The notes under the pieces: generated by a model | What the model saw: only the letters and a program-made list of their open reading frames with translations | Database searches by the model: none | Told to the model about the DNA's origin: nothing | Shown: piece by piece, positions 24,973 through 32,733 of the stretch | Position numbering within the stretch: position 1 is the first letter of the stretch | Layout: each line of letters starts with the position of its first letter | Assembly (NCBI RefSeq): GCF_009749405.1 | Contig: NZ_WBIQ01000002.1 | Coordinates: 589,176-653,175 of the forward strand | Direction: 5' to 3' | Origin: Agromyces lapidis | GTDB taxonomy: Bacteria; Actinomycetota; Actinomycetes; Actinomycetales; Microbacteriaceae | Length of the DNA: 64,000 nt | Program-made: the position numbers and the translations under genes

Positions 24973-25631
24973 CGGACGGCCCCCGCATCCGCGTCGCGCT
25001 CGCCGACGACCAGGAGCTCATGCGCTCGGCGCTCGGGGTCATGCTCGAGGACCCGCCAGACCTCGAGCTCGTCGTGCAGGCCGCCGACGGGGCCGAGCTC
25101 CTCGAACGCCTGCGCGCGCACCGCGCCGACGTGGTCGTGATGGACGTGCGGATGCCGCGGATGGACGGCATCGAGGCGACGCGTCGGGTGCGGGCGGAGC
25201 ATCCCGGCACCCGCGTGCTCGTGCTGACCACCTTCGACCTCGACGAGGTCGTGTTCGCCGCGATCCGGGCGGGTGCCAGCGGGTTCCTGACGAAAGACGC
25301 CTCGGCCGAGGAACTGGCGGCGGCGATCCGCGCCGTCCATGCGGGCGACGCGACCCTCGCCCCGCGGGCGACGGCGAGCCTCGTCGACTTCGTGGCCAGG
25401 GCGCCGGCCGCCGCCGACGCCGAGACGCTGCTCGCCCCGCTCACCGCGCGCGAGCGCGACGTGCTGGCCGAACTGGTCGTCGGCGCCTCGAACGACGAGA
25501 TCGCCGAACGCCTCTACCTCACCGGCAACACCGTGAAGACGCACGTCAAGGCGATCCTCGCGAAGCTCGAGCTGCCCGACCGCGTGCACGTCGTCATCTG
25601 GGCGTACGAGCACGGGCTCGTGGTGCGCTGA
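24969..25631 (+). CDS. NarL/FixJ-family response regulator
   Basis: 220 residues. The receiver domain has the acidic pair ADD (12-14), phosphoacceptor Asp59 in VVMDVRMPRMDG, and LTTFDLDEVV plus the switch lysine in GFLTKDAS. The C-terminal LuxR HTH reads LTARERDVLAELVVGASNDEIAERLYLTGNTVKTHVKAILAKL. It is translationally coupled to the kinase and likely binds the 18-bp palindrome upstream of it, controlling itself and perhaps the divergent membrane protein. Confidence 0.95.
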   Translation: MTDGPRIRVALADDQELMRSALGVMLEDPPDLELVVQAADGAELLERLRAHRADVVVMDVRMPRMDGIEATRRVRAEHPGTRVLVLTTFDLDEVVFAAIRAGASGFLTKDASAEELAAAIRAVHAGDATLAPRATASLVDFVARAPAAADAETLLAPLTARERDVLAELVVGASNDEIAERLYLTGNTVKTHVKAILAKLELPDRVHVVIWAYEHGLVVR

Positions 25632-25667
25632 GCGGGCGTCCAGGCAATCGGGTTCGAGTGTCGGTGG

Positions 25668-25683
25668 TCGAAGATACCTTCGA
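25668..25683. promoter_or_regulatory. LexA-box-like palindrome TCGAAG-N4-CTTCGA
   Basis: Perfect 6-bp arms are separated by ATAC. The arrangement mirrors the actinobacterial SOS box (TCGAAC-N4-GTTCGA) apart from one symmetric base pair. It stands 16 nt upstream of a strong ribosome-binding site with an ATG at 25700. Confidence 0.4.
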
Positions 25684-25699
25684 ATGAAGGAGGTCTTCG

Positions 25700-25798
25700 A
25701 TGATGAGTTTCCGTGTTGTGGAGCCCGACCCTGGTGGTGCCCCCGGGGAATTCCGACATCCCGACCCGCTGATTAAAAGTCAGCTGCTCTGCCTCTGA
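25700..25798 (+). CDS. Possible 32-residue ORF or gene-start relic running antisense into the tRNA
   Basis: AAGGAGG (25687-25693) is followed by tandem ATGs at 25700 and 25703. The frame MMSFRVVEPDPGGAPGEF continues to a TGA at 25796-25798 inside the tRNA-Lys D-arm complement. The peptide has no recognisable family. The upstream palindrome, ribosome-binding site and start look like the 5' end of a larger gene cut off by the tRNA. A DUF222/HNH (13E12-type) gene is my guess because of the LexA-like box. A functional peptide is less likely. Confidence 0.3.
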   Translation: MMSFRVVEPDPGGAPGEFRHPDPLIKSQLLCL

Positions 25799-25809
25799 GC
25801 TACGGGGGC
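25735..25809 (-). tRNA. tRNA-Lys(UUU) with non-canonical T-arm
   Basis: Read on the minus strand from 25809: acceptor arm GCCCCCG pairs with CGGGGGC, then TA, a D-arm with GCTC/GAGC, an anticodon arm GCTGA-CTTTTAA-TCAGC (anticodon TTT), a 5-nt variable loop, discriminator A and encoded CCA. The T-arm is abnormal: the stem is GGGAT against TTCCC, ending in a T-T mismatch, and the loop GTCGGAA lacks T54 and A58 of the usual TTCGA. The 5' end touches the start codon of the HNH gene on the other strand. It may be a functional variant, a decaying copy or a misread. Confidence 0.85.
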
Positions 25810-26286
25810 GTGAACGTGACGCAGAAGCGCTGTTATCGCTGCAAGCAGTCTAGGCCACTCGAAGAGTTCAACCGGCTCCGATCGGCGAGAGACGGTCTCA
25901 CGAAGCTCTGCCGAGAGTGCAACCGTCAGAAGGCCCGCGAGTACTACGCCAAGAACCGTGAGGCCCATGTGCGCGTGATCATGGCGAGAAAAGCACAGCA
26001 GAGGCGCCTCGCGCTCGATGCCGTCGGCGACTACCTCAGCGCGCATCCGTGCCTCGACTGCGGCGAGTCCGACATTCGCGTGCTCGACTTCGACCACCGC
26101 GCGGGCTGCGAGAAGTCCGCCGAGGTGATGCGTCTCGCGCAGAACGGCTACTCGGTGCGCAAGGTCATGGGCGAGATCGCGAAGTGCGACGTCCGCTGCC
26201 GCAACTGTCATGCGAAGATCACCTACGAGCGCTCCGGTGAGAACTGGCGCACGGCGTTCATGCGACGGGTCGCTGAGGGCGAATGA
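25810..26286 (+). CDS. HNH / endonuclease-VII-like small nuclease
   Basis: 158 residues from GTG 25810; GTG 25816 is an alternative. Two CxxC pairs near the start (CYRCK, LCRECN) and two more (CLDCGE, CRNCHAK) frame LDFDHRAGC, the D-H plus zinc-knuckle pattern of the treble-clef HNH and recombination endonuclease VII group common in phages and mobile elements. Codon choice is less G+C biased than in the neighbours (for example aagtct, gaa, cat). Its start directly abuts the tRNA-Lys 5' end, so each gene's promoter must lie inside the other. It is probably of mobile-element origin. Confidence 0.78.
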   Translation: MNVTQKRCYRCKQSRPLEEFNRLRSARDGLTKLCRECNRQKAREYYAKNREAHVRVIMARKAQQRRLALDAVGDYLSAHPCLDCGESDIRVLDFDHRAGCEKSAEVMRLAQNGYSVRKVMGEIAKCDVRCRNCHAKITYERSGENWRTAFMRRVAEGE

Positions 26287-26364
26287 GCGGCGGGCATCCG
26301 CTGAACCGCCCCTCGCGCTCGCGCTCGGACGACAGGTGCAGCCCGCCCGAGTATCCTGTTCCGA

Positions 26365-27003
26365 ATGGCCGCCGACTTCCACCGCCCCACCCGGTTCCCA
26401 CCCGCGCTGTTCGACGGCTTCATCGGCGGCGACGATCCTGCACGGCTGAACCGGGCGGCCCACGACACGGCGGCAGCGCTCCTCGCGCGGGTGCGCGCGA
26501 ACCCCGATCCCGAGATCGTCGCCCGCCTGACCGCCTACACCGACCTGCACGGCATCGACGCGATAGCCGAACTCTGGGCGGGCTCCTCGGCGAAGAGCCT
26601 TCCGGGCGCCCTCTGGCGCATCTATCTCCTGCGCACGCTCATCGGCCAGGACGCCGAGGCGCTGAGCCTCGCCTACCGGCGCGGTGCCGAGGTCTCGCAC
26701 ACGATCGACCAGGTCGTCGCGGGCGCGGCCTCGCCCACGGGGCCCGAGGAGGTGCGGGAACTCGCCGACCGGGTGCTGCACGGCGTCTTCACGGGCGACT
26801 TCGCCGTCGCGCTCGAGCGCGCGGCGGCGTTCGCGCGGGTGAGCGCGGCCGGGTTCACGAGCCTCGCCGACGATGCGGATGCCACGGATGCCGCGCACCC
26901 CGAGCGCTCGGGCGCGCTCACCCGACGGGCGCTGCGCCTCACGGAGCTCGCCGACGAGCTCGGCGCCTGCGCCCGGCTCTGGCGGCGCGACGCCCTCGAC
27001 TGA
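26365..27003 (+). CDS. Conserved hypothetical protein
   Basis: 212 residues, mostly helical, with no membrane segment or signal peptide. Recognisable stretches are HRPTRFPPALFDGFIGGDDPA, RLTAYTDLHGIDAIAELWAGSSAKSLPGALWRIYLLR and EVSHTIDQVVAGAASPTGPEEV. Similar proteins in Microbacteriaceae are sometimes labelled as an RNA polymerase beta-subunit fragment, which the sequence does not justify. TATCCT lies 7 nt upstream of ATG 26365, consistent with leaderless transcription. The function is unknown. Confidence 0.8.
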   Translation: MAADFHRPTRFPPALFDGFIGGDDPARLNRAAHDTAAALLARVRANPDPEIVARLTAYTDLHGIDAIAELWAGSSAKSLPGALWRIYLLRTLIGQDAEALSLAYRRGAEVSHTIDQVVAGAASPTGPEEVRELADRVLHGVFTGDFAVALERAAAFARVSAAGFTSLADDADATDAAHPERSGALTRRALRLTELADELGACARLWRRDALD

Positions 27004-27068
27004 GCGGCCCGACAGCGCCCCGCGACTCCACCGGTGCCGCCGGGAATGAACCGGCCCGCGACGTCGTT

Positions 27069-27165
27069 TAGACTGTCTGAGGCCGGCCGCAGTAACCCCG
27101 GGCTCCAAAATTCGCCGCTCCGAGCGGCCTCGCGCCGAGAGGCGTTTCTGCGGCCGGCCTTTCGC
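27069..27165 (+). ncRNA. Candidate structured small RNA with its own promoter
   Basis: TAGACT (27069-27074) would start RNA about 7 nt downstream, at 27081. Exactly there begins the left arm of a perfect 13-bp stem (27080-27092) whose right arm ends at 27160, followed by TTCGCTT. Inside are a 6-bp hairpin (GCCGCT/AGCGGC, 27114-27128) and a 4-5-bp hairpin (27127-27143). The whole would be an about 80-nt branched RNA. It matches none of the tRNA, SRP, 6S or 6C patterns that I know. A plain terminator for the upstream gene is the alternative. Confidence 0.4.
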
Positions 27166-27192
27166 TTGCCTCCTGGCCGATCGGCGCGCGGC

Positions 27193-28116
27193 CTACGACC
27201 AGCGGGTCTCACGGCTCACGAGATCGGTCGTGCCGAACCGCCCCGTCGGCGACGCGGTCGTCACCGTTCGCCCGACGCGCGCGCGTTCATCGTCGCGCCA
27301 GATCGCGGCGAGCGAGTGCTCGGCCGCCTCGTCGCCGGAATCGGCCGCGATCGTGAGCTCGGCGAGCCGGTCGGCGATCTCGATCGCCGCGGCGGTCAGC
27401 GGGCGCCGGGGTGCGTCCATGATGCCCCAGCCGTCCCAGAGCAGCAGTTCGCTGCGCATGCGATGAGCGAGGTCGCCGAGCACGTAGCCGTGCACGATCC
27501 AGGGCCCGGTGATCGGATGCCCGGGGGCGACGCCGTAGTCGGCGAGCCCGGTGCGACCCTCGCGGTGGGCGATCCAGGCCTCGGCGGCGGTCTCGAAGGG
27601 GGATCCCTCGCCACCCGGCAGATCGTGCACCTCGAGGTCGTCGCCGTCGTCGACGCCGAGCTCGGGGTCGAAACGCACCCAGCGCCCGTCGCGGTGCATC
27701 TCGACGACGACGTGGTCGTGTCGGAACCCCGGTGTGAAATAGGCCGCGAAGCCGAGACGAGTGCGGGCCGGTACGCCGTGCTCGCGCAGGATCGAGACCG
27801 CGAGCAGGGAATGGTCGCGGCAGCAGCCGCCCACGCGATCGGCGTCCGCCCGTTCGGCGTCGAGGGGGCCCTCCGCCCGTTCGGCGGCGGCGTCGAGGAT
27901 CGCCGAGATCCAGCGCCGGTCGACGTCGGCGAGCTGCGCGGCCGTCGGGGCGGCGCGTCCGGCGCGGTAATGGGTGATCGTCGCCGTGGCGGCGCGGTGA
28001 ATCGCCTGCGGCTCGGGGGCGACCGCGGCGACGAGCCGCCGGTGCGACCCCGGCTCGGAGTACGGGGAGTGACGGGCGAAGTCGTGGGCGAGGCGGGTGG
28101 AGGCTGAATCGGTCAT
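27193..28116 (-). CDS. Transglutaminase-like cysteine hydrolase family protein
   Basis: 307 residues without signal peptide or membrane segment. The transglutaminase-core triad is visible: Cys in DRVGGCCRDHSLLAVSILRE, His in HDHVVVEMH, Asp in WVRFDPEL. Such bacterial proteins act as peptidases or amidases rather than cross-linkers; the substrate is unknown. ATG 28116 overlaps the stop of the MerR-type regulator gene (ATGA), so the two are co-translated and the regulator may govern this gene. Confidence 0.85.
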   Translation of the reverse strand: MTDSASTRLAHDFARHSPYSEPGSHRRLVAAVAPEPQAIHRAATATITHYRAGRAAPTAAQLADVDRRWISAILDAAAERAEGPLDAERADADRVGGCCRDHSLLAVSILREHGVPARTRLGFAAYFTPGFRHDHVVVEMHRDGRWVRFDPELGVDDGDDLEVHDLPGGEGSPFETAAEAWIAHREGRTGLADYGVAPGHPITGPWIVHGYVLGDLAHRMRSELLLWDGWGIMDAPRRPLTAAAIEIADRLAELTIAADSGDEAAEHSLAAIWRDDERARVGRTVTTASPTGRFGTTDLVSRETRWS

Positions 28117-29042
28117 GGCGACATCGTCGAGTCCGCCCCGGGGGCGGAGTCAAGCGGCCCGCGGGCGAGGTCGAGCGACTCGCGGGCGGAGTCGAGCGAG
28201 TCCGGGATCGGGCGGGCGATGCGCACCGCGATCGCCTGCGGGTCGTCGGGCCACGCGCCCGGGTACCACTCGCGGGGCGGTCGGCCCCGCTCGCCCGGCG
28301 CGAGCCCGGCGGCGACGTGCACCGCGTCGTAGAAGCGCAGCAATTCGGGGAACACGACCTCGCGGGCGGCGAGGTCGACGACGGCGTGCTCCGCGCCCGG
28401 CTCGACGCGCAGCACGATGTCGCGGCCGGGCCTCGCGCGCCCGGTGAACGGCACCGCGGTCTCGATGCGGCCGGGAAGCCCGTCGCCGACGGGATCGTGG
28501 AAGATGACCCAGTGCGCGGGGCCCGCCTCCGCGCCCTCCTCGGCGAGGTGCCTGCGGATCTCGACGACGTCGGCGAGGAAGCTCGGGACGAGCGCGGGCT
28601 GCTCGACCGTACGGGAGATGCTCGCGACGGCGAGGTCGGGCAGCGATTCGACGCGCACGCGGTCGAGCACCTCCGGCGACGGCTCGGCGCACGCCTCGCC
28701 CGCCGCCGAGGCCGCGGCCGAGGCCGAGGCCGCGAGCAGCTCGACCGTGCGGCTGCGCCGTGCGAACCCTTCGCGCTCGGCGGCCCACCAGGCGAGCAGC
28801 CGTGCCCGCGCCGCGTCGGCGGGTGCGTCGAGCAGTTCGCCGATGAGTGCGAGGGGGAGTTCGGCGCGGCGGAGCGCCGCGATCGATCGGGCCCGTTCGA
28901 GCTGCTCGGGCGCGTAGCGCCGGTAGCCGGTGCGCCCGTCGACCTCGGCGGGCACGAGCAGGCCGCTCGCATCGTAGAGCCGCAGCGCTTTGAGCGAGAG
29001 GCCGGAGGCGCGGCTCATCCCACCGGTGCCGAGCGTCTGCAT
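28113..29042 (-). CDS. MerR-family transcriptional regulator
   Basis: 309 residues. The N-terminal MerR winged HTH is clear: GGMSRASGLSLKALRLYDASGLLVPAEVD, then TGYRRYAPEQLERARSIAAL, followed by a dimerisation helix. The C-terminal about 160 residues look like a GyrI/AraC-effector-binding (SOUL-like) domain: VASISRTVEQPALVPSFLADVVEIRRHL with two matching halves. Drug or small-ligand sensing is typical of that domain combination. The start is supported by TAGCGT ending 6 nt upstream on the minus strand, so the mRNA is leaderless. It is divergent from pabC by 49 bp. Confidence 0.9.
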   Translation of the reverse strand: MQTLGTGGMSRASGLSLKALRLYDASGLLVPAEVDGRTGYRRYAPEQLERARSIAALRRAELPLALIGELLDAPADAARARLLAWWAAEREGFARRSRTVELLAASASAAASAAGEACAEPSPEVLDRVRVESLPDLAVASISRTVEQPALVPSFLADVVEIRRHLAEEGAEAGPAHWVIFHDPVGDGLPGRIETAVPFTGRARPGRDIVLRVEPGAEHAVVDLAAREVVFPELLRFYDAVHVAAGLAPGERGRPPREWYPGAWPDDPQAIAVRIARPIPDSLDSARESLDLARGPLDSAPGADSTMSP

Positions 29043-29048
29043 GCCCGT

Positions 29049-29085
29049 ACGCTAGCGCATCGGCGCGGGCCATCCTGCATAGCAT
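29049..29085. promoter_or_regulatory. Back-to-back leaderless promoters of merR-type gene and pabC
   Basis: On the minus strand TAGCGT (29054-29049) lies 6 nt before ATG 29042. On the plus strand TAGCAT (29080-29085) lies 6 nt before ATG 29092. Both -35 regions must overlap within 25 bp, so the genes are likely co-regulated. Confidence 0.6.
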
Positions 29086-29091
29086 TGGTGC

Positions 29092-29979
29092 ATGGCCTCG
29101 ACCGTGACCCTCCTCATCGCCCCGCTGCCCGCCGACGCGCCCGCCGACGATGTCGACGCGACCTTCCACGAGGTGGATGCCTCGGAGCCGGCGCTGCGCG
29201 TCGGCGAGCTGTCGACGCAGCGCGGCGACGGCATCTTCGAGACCCTCGCGGTCGTCGACGGCCACGCGCAGGAGGCGCAGGCCCACCTCGTGCGCCTGCG
29301 CAACTCGGCGGCGATCTGCGAACTGCCCGAGCCGAACCTCGAGCAGTGGCACGCGGCGATCCGGCGGGCGACGTCCGCGTTGCCCTCCACCGGCGAGTTC
29401 GCATTGAAGCTCGTGCTGAGCCGCGGCGTCGAGCACGGGCCGGCGCCGACCGCGTGGCTGCACGCCTCGCCCGCGGCCGACTTCACCGTGCCGCGCGAGC
29501 AGGGGATCCGGGTCGTGACGCTCGATCGCGGCCTCGCCCACGATGCGGCGGCGCGGGCACCGTGGCTGCTGCTCGGCGCGAAGACGCTGAGCTACGCGCC
29601 GAACATGGCGGCGCTTCGTGAGGCGAAGCGCCGCGGTGCCGACGACACGATCTTCGTCTCCTCGGACGGCTTCGTCATGGAGGGGCCGACCTCGAGCGTC
29701 ATCCTGCGCATCGACGGCGTCTACTCGACGCCCGCGCCGAGCGGGGCGATTCTGCACGGTACGACCCAGCAGAGCCTCTTCGAGCACCTCGAACATGCGG
29801 GGGAGCGCACCGAGTACCGCGACATCCCGGTGGCGGAGCTCGCGCTCGCCGACGCCGTCTGGCTCGTCTCGAGCGTGCGGCTCGCCGCGGGCGTGACGGC
29901 GCTCGACGGGGCATCCGTCACCTTCGACGAGGCGACCACCCGGCGTTTCAACGACTACCTCCTGAGCCCGCGCGACTGA
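29092..29979 (+). CDS. pabC: Aminodeoxychorismate lyase / class-IV aminotransferase
   Basis: 295 residues of fold-type IV PLP enzymes. The PLP lysine is Lys164 in LLGAKTLSYAPNMAALREAKRRGADD. The strand LSTQRGDGIFETLAV (40-54) and EGPTSSVILRIDG carry the usual cofactor contacts. The product may be 4-aminobenzoate for folate (PabC) or a branched-chain/D-amino acid aminotransferase activity; length and the GAKTLSYA motif favour the lyase subgroup. It is read from a leaderless promoter. Confidence 0.82.
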   Translation: MASTVTLLIAPLPADAPADDVDATFHEVDASEPALRVGELSTQRGDGIFETLAVVDGHAQEAQAHLVRLRNSAAICELPEPNLEQWHAAIRRATSALPSTGEFALKLVLSRGVEHGPAPTAWLHASPAADFTVPREQGIRVVTLDRGLAHDAAARAPWLLLGAKTLSYAPNMAALREAKRRGADDTIFVSSDGFVMEGPTSSVILRIDGVYSTPAPSGAILHGTTQQSLFEHLEHAGERTEYRDIPVAELALADAVWLVSSVRLAAGVTALDGASVTFDEATTRRFNDYLLSPRD

Positions 29980-30043
29980 GCGCGGGCCGCCCCCGAAGGG
30001 GGAGTTGCGGGCCGCCCACCGGGCACTCGCGCCGACTTTGTAA

Positions 30044-30056
30044 ATGTTGCTAACAT
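30044..30056. promoter_or_regulatory. Inverted repeat ATGTT-gct-AACAT upstream of the LuxR-type gene
   Basis: Perfect 5-bp arms lie in the only A/T-rich stretch before the gene, 36 bp upstream of its ATG. TAACAT (30051-30056) could be the -10. It is a probable regulatory site. Confidence 0.45.
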
Positions 30057-30091
30057 AACCCCACGCGATCGGAGTAGTGAGCGGAGGGGCA

Positions 30092-32608
30092 ATGGCGTCC
30101 ACACCGGAACGGCCCCGCCAAGCCCCGCGTCATCGCTCGTCGACCGAGCTCTTCGAAGACACACGAGCAGTGGTCGAGCTGCTCGCGAGGCATCGCCTCG
30201 TCGTCGCCCCGCACGTCGCCGCGCGGCTGGGCCTCGCCCTCAGCGGCGACGCCGACGCGATCATCGAGGTGACCGGGCGGCTTCGCGCCTCGCAGCGGCT
30301 CGGCCACGCCGTGCTGCCCGACCCGCTTCCACTCGTGCCGGCCATCGAGCGGGCGGTCGGCGCCGACGCGCTGCGGCTGGCGGAGTGGGAGCGCATGCTG
30401 CTCGTCACCGCCGCCGTCTGCGTCGACGACCGGGTCGACGTGCTGCTCGCGGCGTCCGGCCGGCCGATGTCGGCACTCGTCGAGGGCGGGGTGAGCCGTC
30501 ACCTGCTGCTCGTCGCCGGCCACTTCGCCTTCGCCGACCCGCGCACGCGGGTCTGGGCGCACGCCGTCGCCAGCCTCGCCGAGCGCACCGCGGCGCACGC
30601 CGCGCTCGCGCAGGCGTACGCAGATCTCGGGGTCGACGGACGTGCCACCTGGCACCGATCGCTCTCGACGCTCGAAGGATCCGAGGCGTTCGTCGCCCCG
30701 CTCCTCGAGATCGCCGAGGCCGCCGACGCGGCCGGCGAATCCGAATGGGCGCATGCGGTCGCCCGTGAGGCGGCGAGCCACGCCGCTGGCCGCGCCGAGA
30801 TCGACGCGTGGCGCATCGCCGGTCGTGCCGCGCTGCACGGTGGGCATGTCGACGACGCCCGATGCTGGCTCGGCGAGGTGCTCGAGCACGGCGACGAAGA
30901 CGAGCGCGCCTCGGTGCTCGCCGACTACCTCATCGTGCGGGCGGCACTCGAGGGCGACGTGCCGCTCGGCGAGCTCGACGATCGCATCGATGCGGCTGGC
31001 TGCGACGCGTCGGCCGACGAAGCGGCGGGCGACCCCGATGCCTCGGCTCGCCTCGCACGGCGATGGTTCGATCTCGCCCGCGCCTCGGCGACCGCGGCCG
31101 GGCTGCTCGCCGAGCGCGGTGCCCCCGCCGCCGCCGCACGACGTCTCGCCGAGGCGGGGCGGCTCACCGCCCGGTACGGCCTCGACGACGAGCCGCTCAG
31201 GTCGGCCGTCGCGTGGTGCGCGATGTTCGGGGTCGGGCGCGCGGGCGACGAAGCCGCCACGCAGGGGACCGGTACGACGAGCGGCACGACGAGCGGCACC
31301 GCGACCGCGGGAGCCGGCGCCATCGCGCGCGCGATCGAATCGGGGCTCGCGGGCGATCCCGAACGGGCCGCGCGTTGGCTGGGCGCGCTGCGCGATACTT
31401 CGAGCGACCCGCGCGTCGCGCGCGACGAGCGCGCGCCGCTCATGCGCGCCGCCCGGGCCGTCGCCGCCGCGCTCCTCGTGCTCTGGTCTGGAGAGGTCGG
31501 GCGCGCGGGGCAGCTGCTCGCTCGCGCTGCCACCGACCTGCCGATCGCGCTGCCCTTCGGCGGTCTCGGAGCGACGCTCGCACGGCGGATCGACGTCATC
31601 ACCTGCGGTGAGATCGGGGCGTTCGCGCGCGCGGTCGAGGCGTCGCAACCCCCGTCGACGGTCTCGATCCGGGCCGAGGAGCTCATCGACCGCGCGGTCG
31701 CCGCCCACCTGCGGGGCGCCCGCGCCGAGGCGGCGACGCTCGTCGCGCTCGCGGGCGAACGCGAGCAGGCGGTCGGGTGCGGCCTGCACGTGCCGGGGCT
31801 CGACACGGTCGCCGGCTGGGAGGGGCGAGGCCGGGAGCCCGCGGTGGGCGGCGGAGCCGAAGCCGAGCCCGGGGTGCGGCGCCCGCCCGACTCGCGGCTC
31901 GCGAGCGAGCTCCGCCGGCGCATGCGCAGCACCGACCGGCACCGATTCGAGGCCGACTATCGCGCAGCGCTCGAGGCCAGCCGCGGCATCGGCTCGCACT
32001 ACGAGCGAGCCCGCACCGAGCTCATGCTCGCGAGGGCCTGCGGCGAGGCGGGTGCCCTCGATCGCGCGCAGCGGCACCTGCTGGCCGCCGAGCACCTCTT
32101 CGGCGAGTCGGGTGCGAAGGCGTGGCTCGCGGTCGTCGCGGGCGAACGCGGTGTGCTCGCGGCAGCGACGAGCCTCCCGGCTGCGCCCGCGCGGGAGCGG
32201 CCGACGACCACGACGAACGGCGGGGCGGCTCCGGGCCGCGAGGCGATGTCGCCCGGCCCCGGAGCCCCGGAAGCCGAGGCCGAGGCCGGCGCCGGCGCCG
32301 GCGCATCCCGATCCGTGGCCACCACGGCGGCCCCGGTCGCCGCCGCCGGGCGGGCCGATGTCGACGATCCGCTCGTCGCATGCCGCGCCGTGTGGGCCGA
32401 CGTGCTCACCGAGCGAGAGCTCGAGGTCGCGATGCTGGTCGTCGACGGGGCATCCAATCGCGACGCCGCAGCGCAGCTCTACGTCTCGGTCCGCACGGTC
32501 GAGGTGCACCTCGGCCGGGTCTTCACGAAGCTCGACGTGCATTCGCGGGTCGAGCTCGCGGTGCTCGCCTACCGCATGCGCGGCCTGTCGTCGTCGCGCA
32601 CCTCGTAA
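30092..32608 (+). CDS. Large LuxR-type transcriptional regulator
   Basis: 838 residues from ATG 30092 (GGAGG 5 nt upstream); GTG 30077 would add five residues. The C-terminal 65 residues are a LuxR HTH: LTERELEVAMLVVDGASNRDAAAQLYVSVRTVEVHLGRVFTKL. The remainder is alpha-helical, Ala/Arg-rich and resembles the TPR-like part of large MalT/LAL regulators. I see no Walker A motif, so the STAND ATPase of true LAL proteins is missing. Low-complexity linkers occur near residues 390-405 and 700-755. It is immediately followed by two chitinase genes whose promoters share an inverted repeat, so a role as chitin-response regulator is likely. Confidence 0.85.
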   Translation: MASTPERPRQAPRHRSSTELFEDTRAVVELLARHRLVVAPHVAARLGLALSGDADAIIEVTGRLRASQRLGHAVLPDPLPLVPAIERAVGADALRLAEWERMLLVTAAVCVDDRVDVLLAASGRPMSALVEGGVSRHLLLVAGHFAFADPRTRVWAHAVASLAERTAAHAALAQAYADLGVDGRATWHRSLSTLEGSEAFVAPLLEIAEAADAAGESEWAHAVAREAASHAAGRAEIDAWRIAGRAALHGGHVDDARCWLGEVLEHGDEDERASVLADYLIVRAALEGDVPLGELDDRIDAAGCDASADEAAGDPDASARLARRWFDLARASATAAGLLAERGAPAAAARRLAEAGRLTARYGLDDEPLRSAVAWCAMFGVGRAGDEAATQGTGTTSGTTSGTATAGAGAIARAIESGLAGDPERAARWLGALRDTSSDPRVARDERAPLMRAARAVAAALLVLWSGEVGRAGQLLARAATDLPIALPFGGLGATLARRIDVITCGEIGAFARAVEASQPPSTVSIRAEELIDRAVAAHLRGARAEAATLVALAGEREQAVGCGLHVPGLDTVAGWEGRGREPAVGGGAEAEPGVRRPPDSRLASELRRRMRSTDRHRFEADYRAALEASRGIGSHYERARTELMLARACGEAGALDRAQRHLLAAEHLFGESGAKAWLAVVAGERGVLAAATSLPAAPARERPTTTTNGGAAPGREAMSPGPGAPEAEAEAGAGAGASRSVATTAAPVAAAGRADVDDPLVACRAVWADVLTERELEVAMLVVDGASNRDAAAQLYVSVRTVEVHLGRVFTKLDVHSRVELAVLAYRMRGLSSSRTS

Positions 32609-32623
32609 GCCGTCCTTCGCCGA

Positions 32624-32645
32624 GCGTACGTAGTCCCGCGTATGC
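32624..32645. promoter_or_regulatory. Chitinase operator copy 1 (7-8-7 inverted repeat)
   Basis: Arms GCGTACG and CGTATGC flank the 8-nt centre TAGTCCCG. The same arrangement occurs at 35391-35412. It lies 16 nt after the LuxR-type gene and about 46 bp upstream of TAGCGT (32681-32686), the likely -10 of the first chitinase gene. Confidence 0.6.
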
Positions 32646-32651
32646 GGGGAT

Positions 32652-32686
32652 GTGCGGATTCGGCCGCCGCGTCCCGTCGATAGCGT
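32652..32686 (+). promoter_or_regulatory. Promoter of the first chitinase gene
   Basis: GTGCGGA (32652-32658) and TAGCGT (32681-32686) recur with almost identical spacing (29 versus 30 bp) before the second chitinase gene (35442-35448, 35472-35477). The ATG follows 47 nt after the hexamer. Confidence 0.5.
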
Positions 32687-32733
32687 CGGGCTGCCCGTGG
32701 ACTGCGGGCGGACCACAGGCAGACAGGAACGAG

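Noticed and set aside
26365..27003. RNA polymerase beta-subunit fragment
   Set aside because: This label is sometimes attached to similar proteins, but none of the conserved RpoB motifs is present.
30092..32608. Classical LAL/MalT regulator with ATPase
   Set aside because: No Walker A or B motif could be found in the N-terminal 770 residues.
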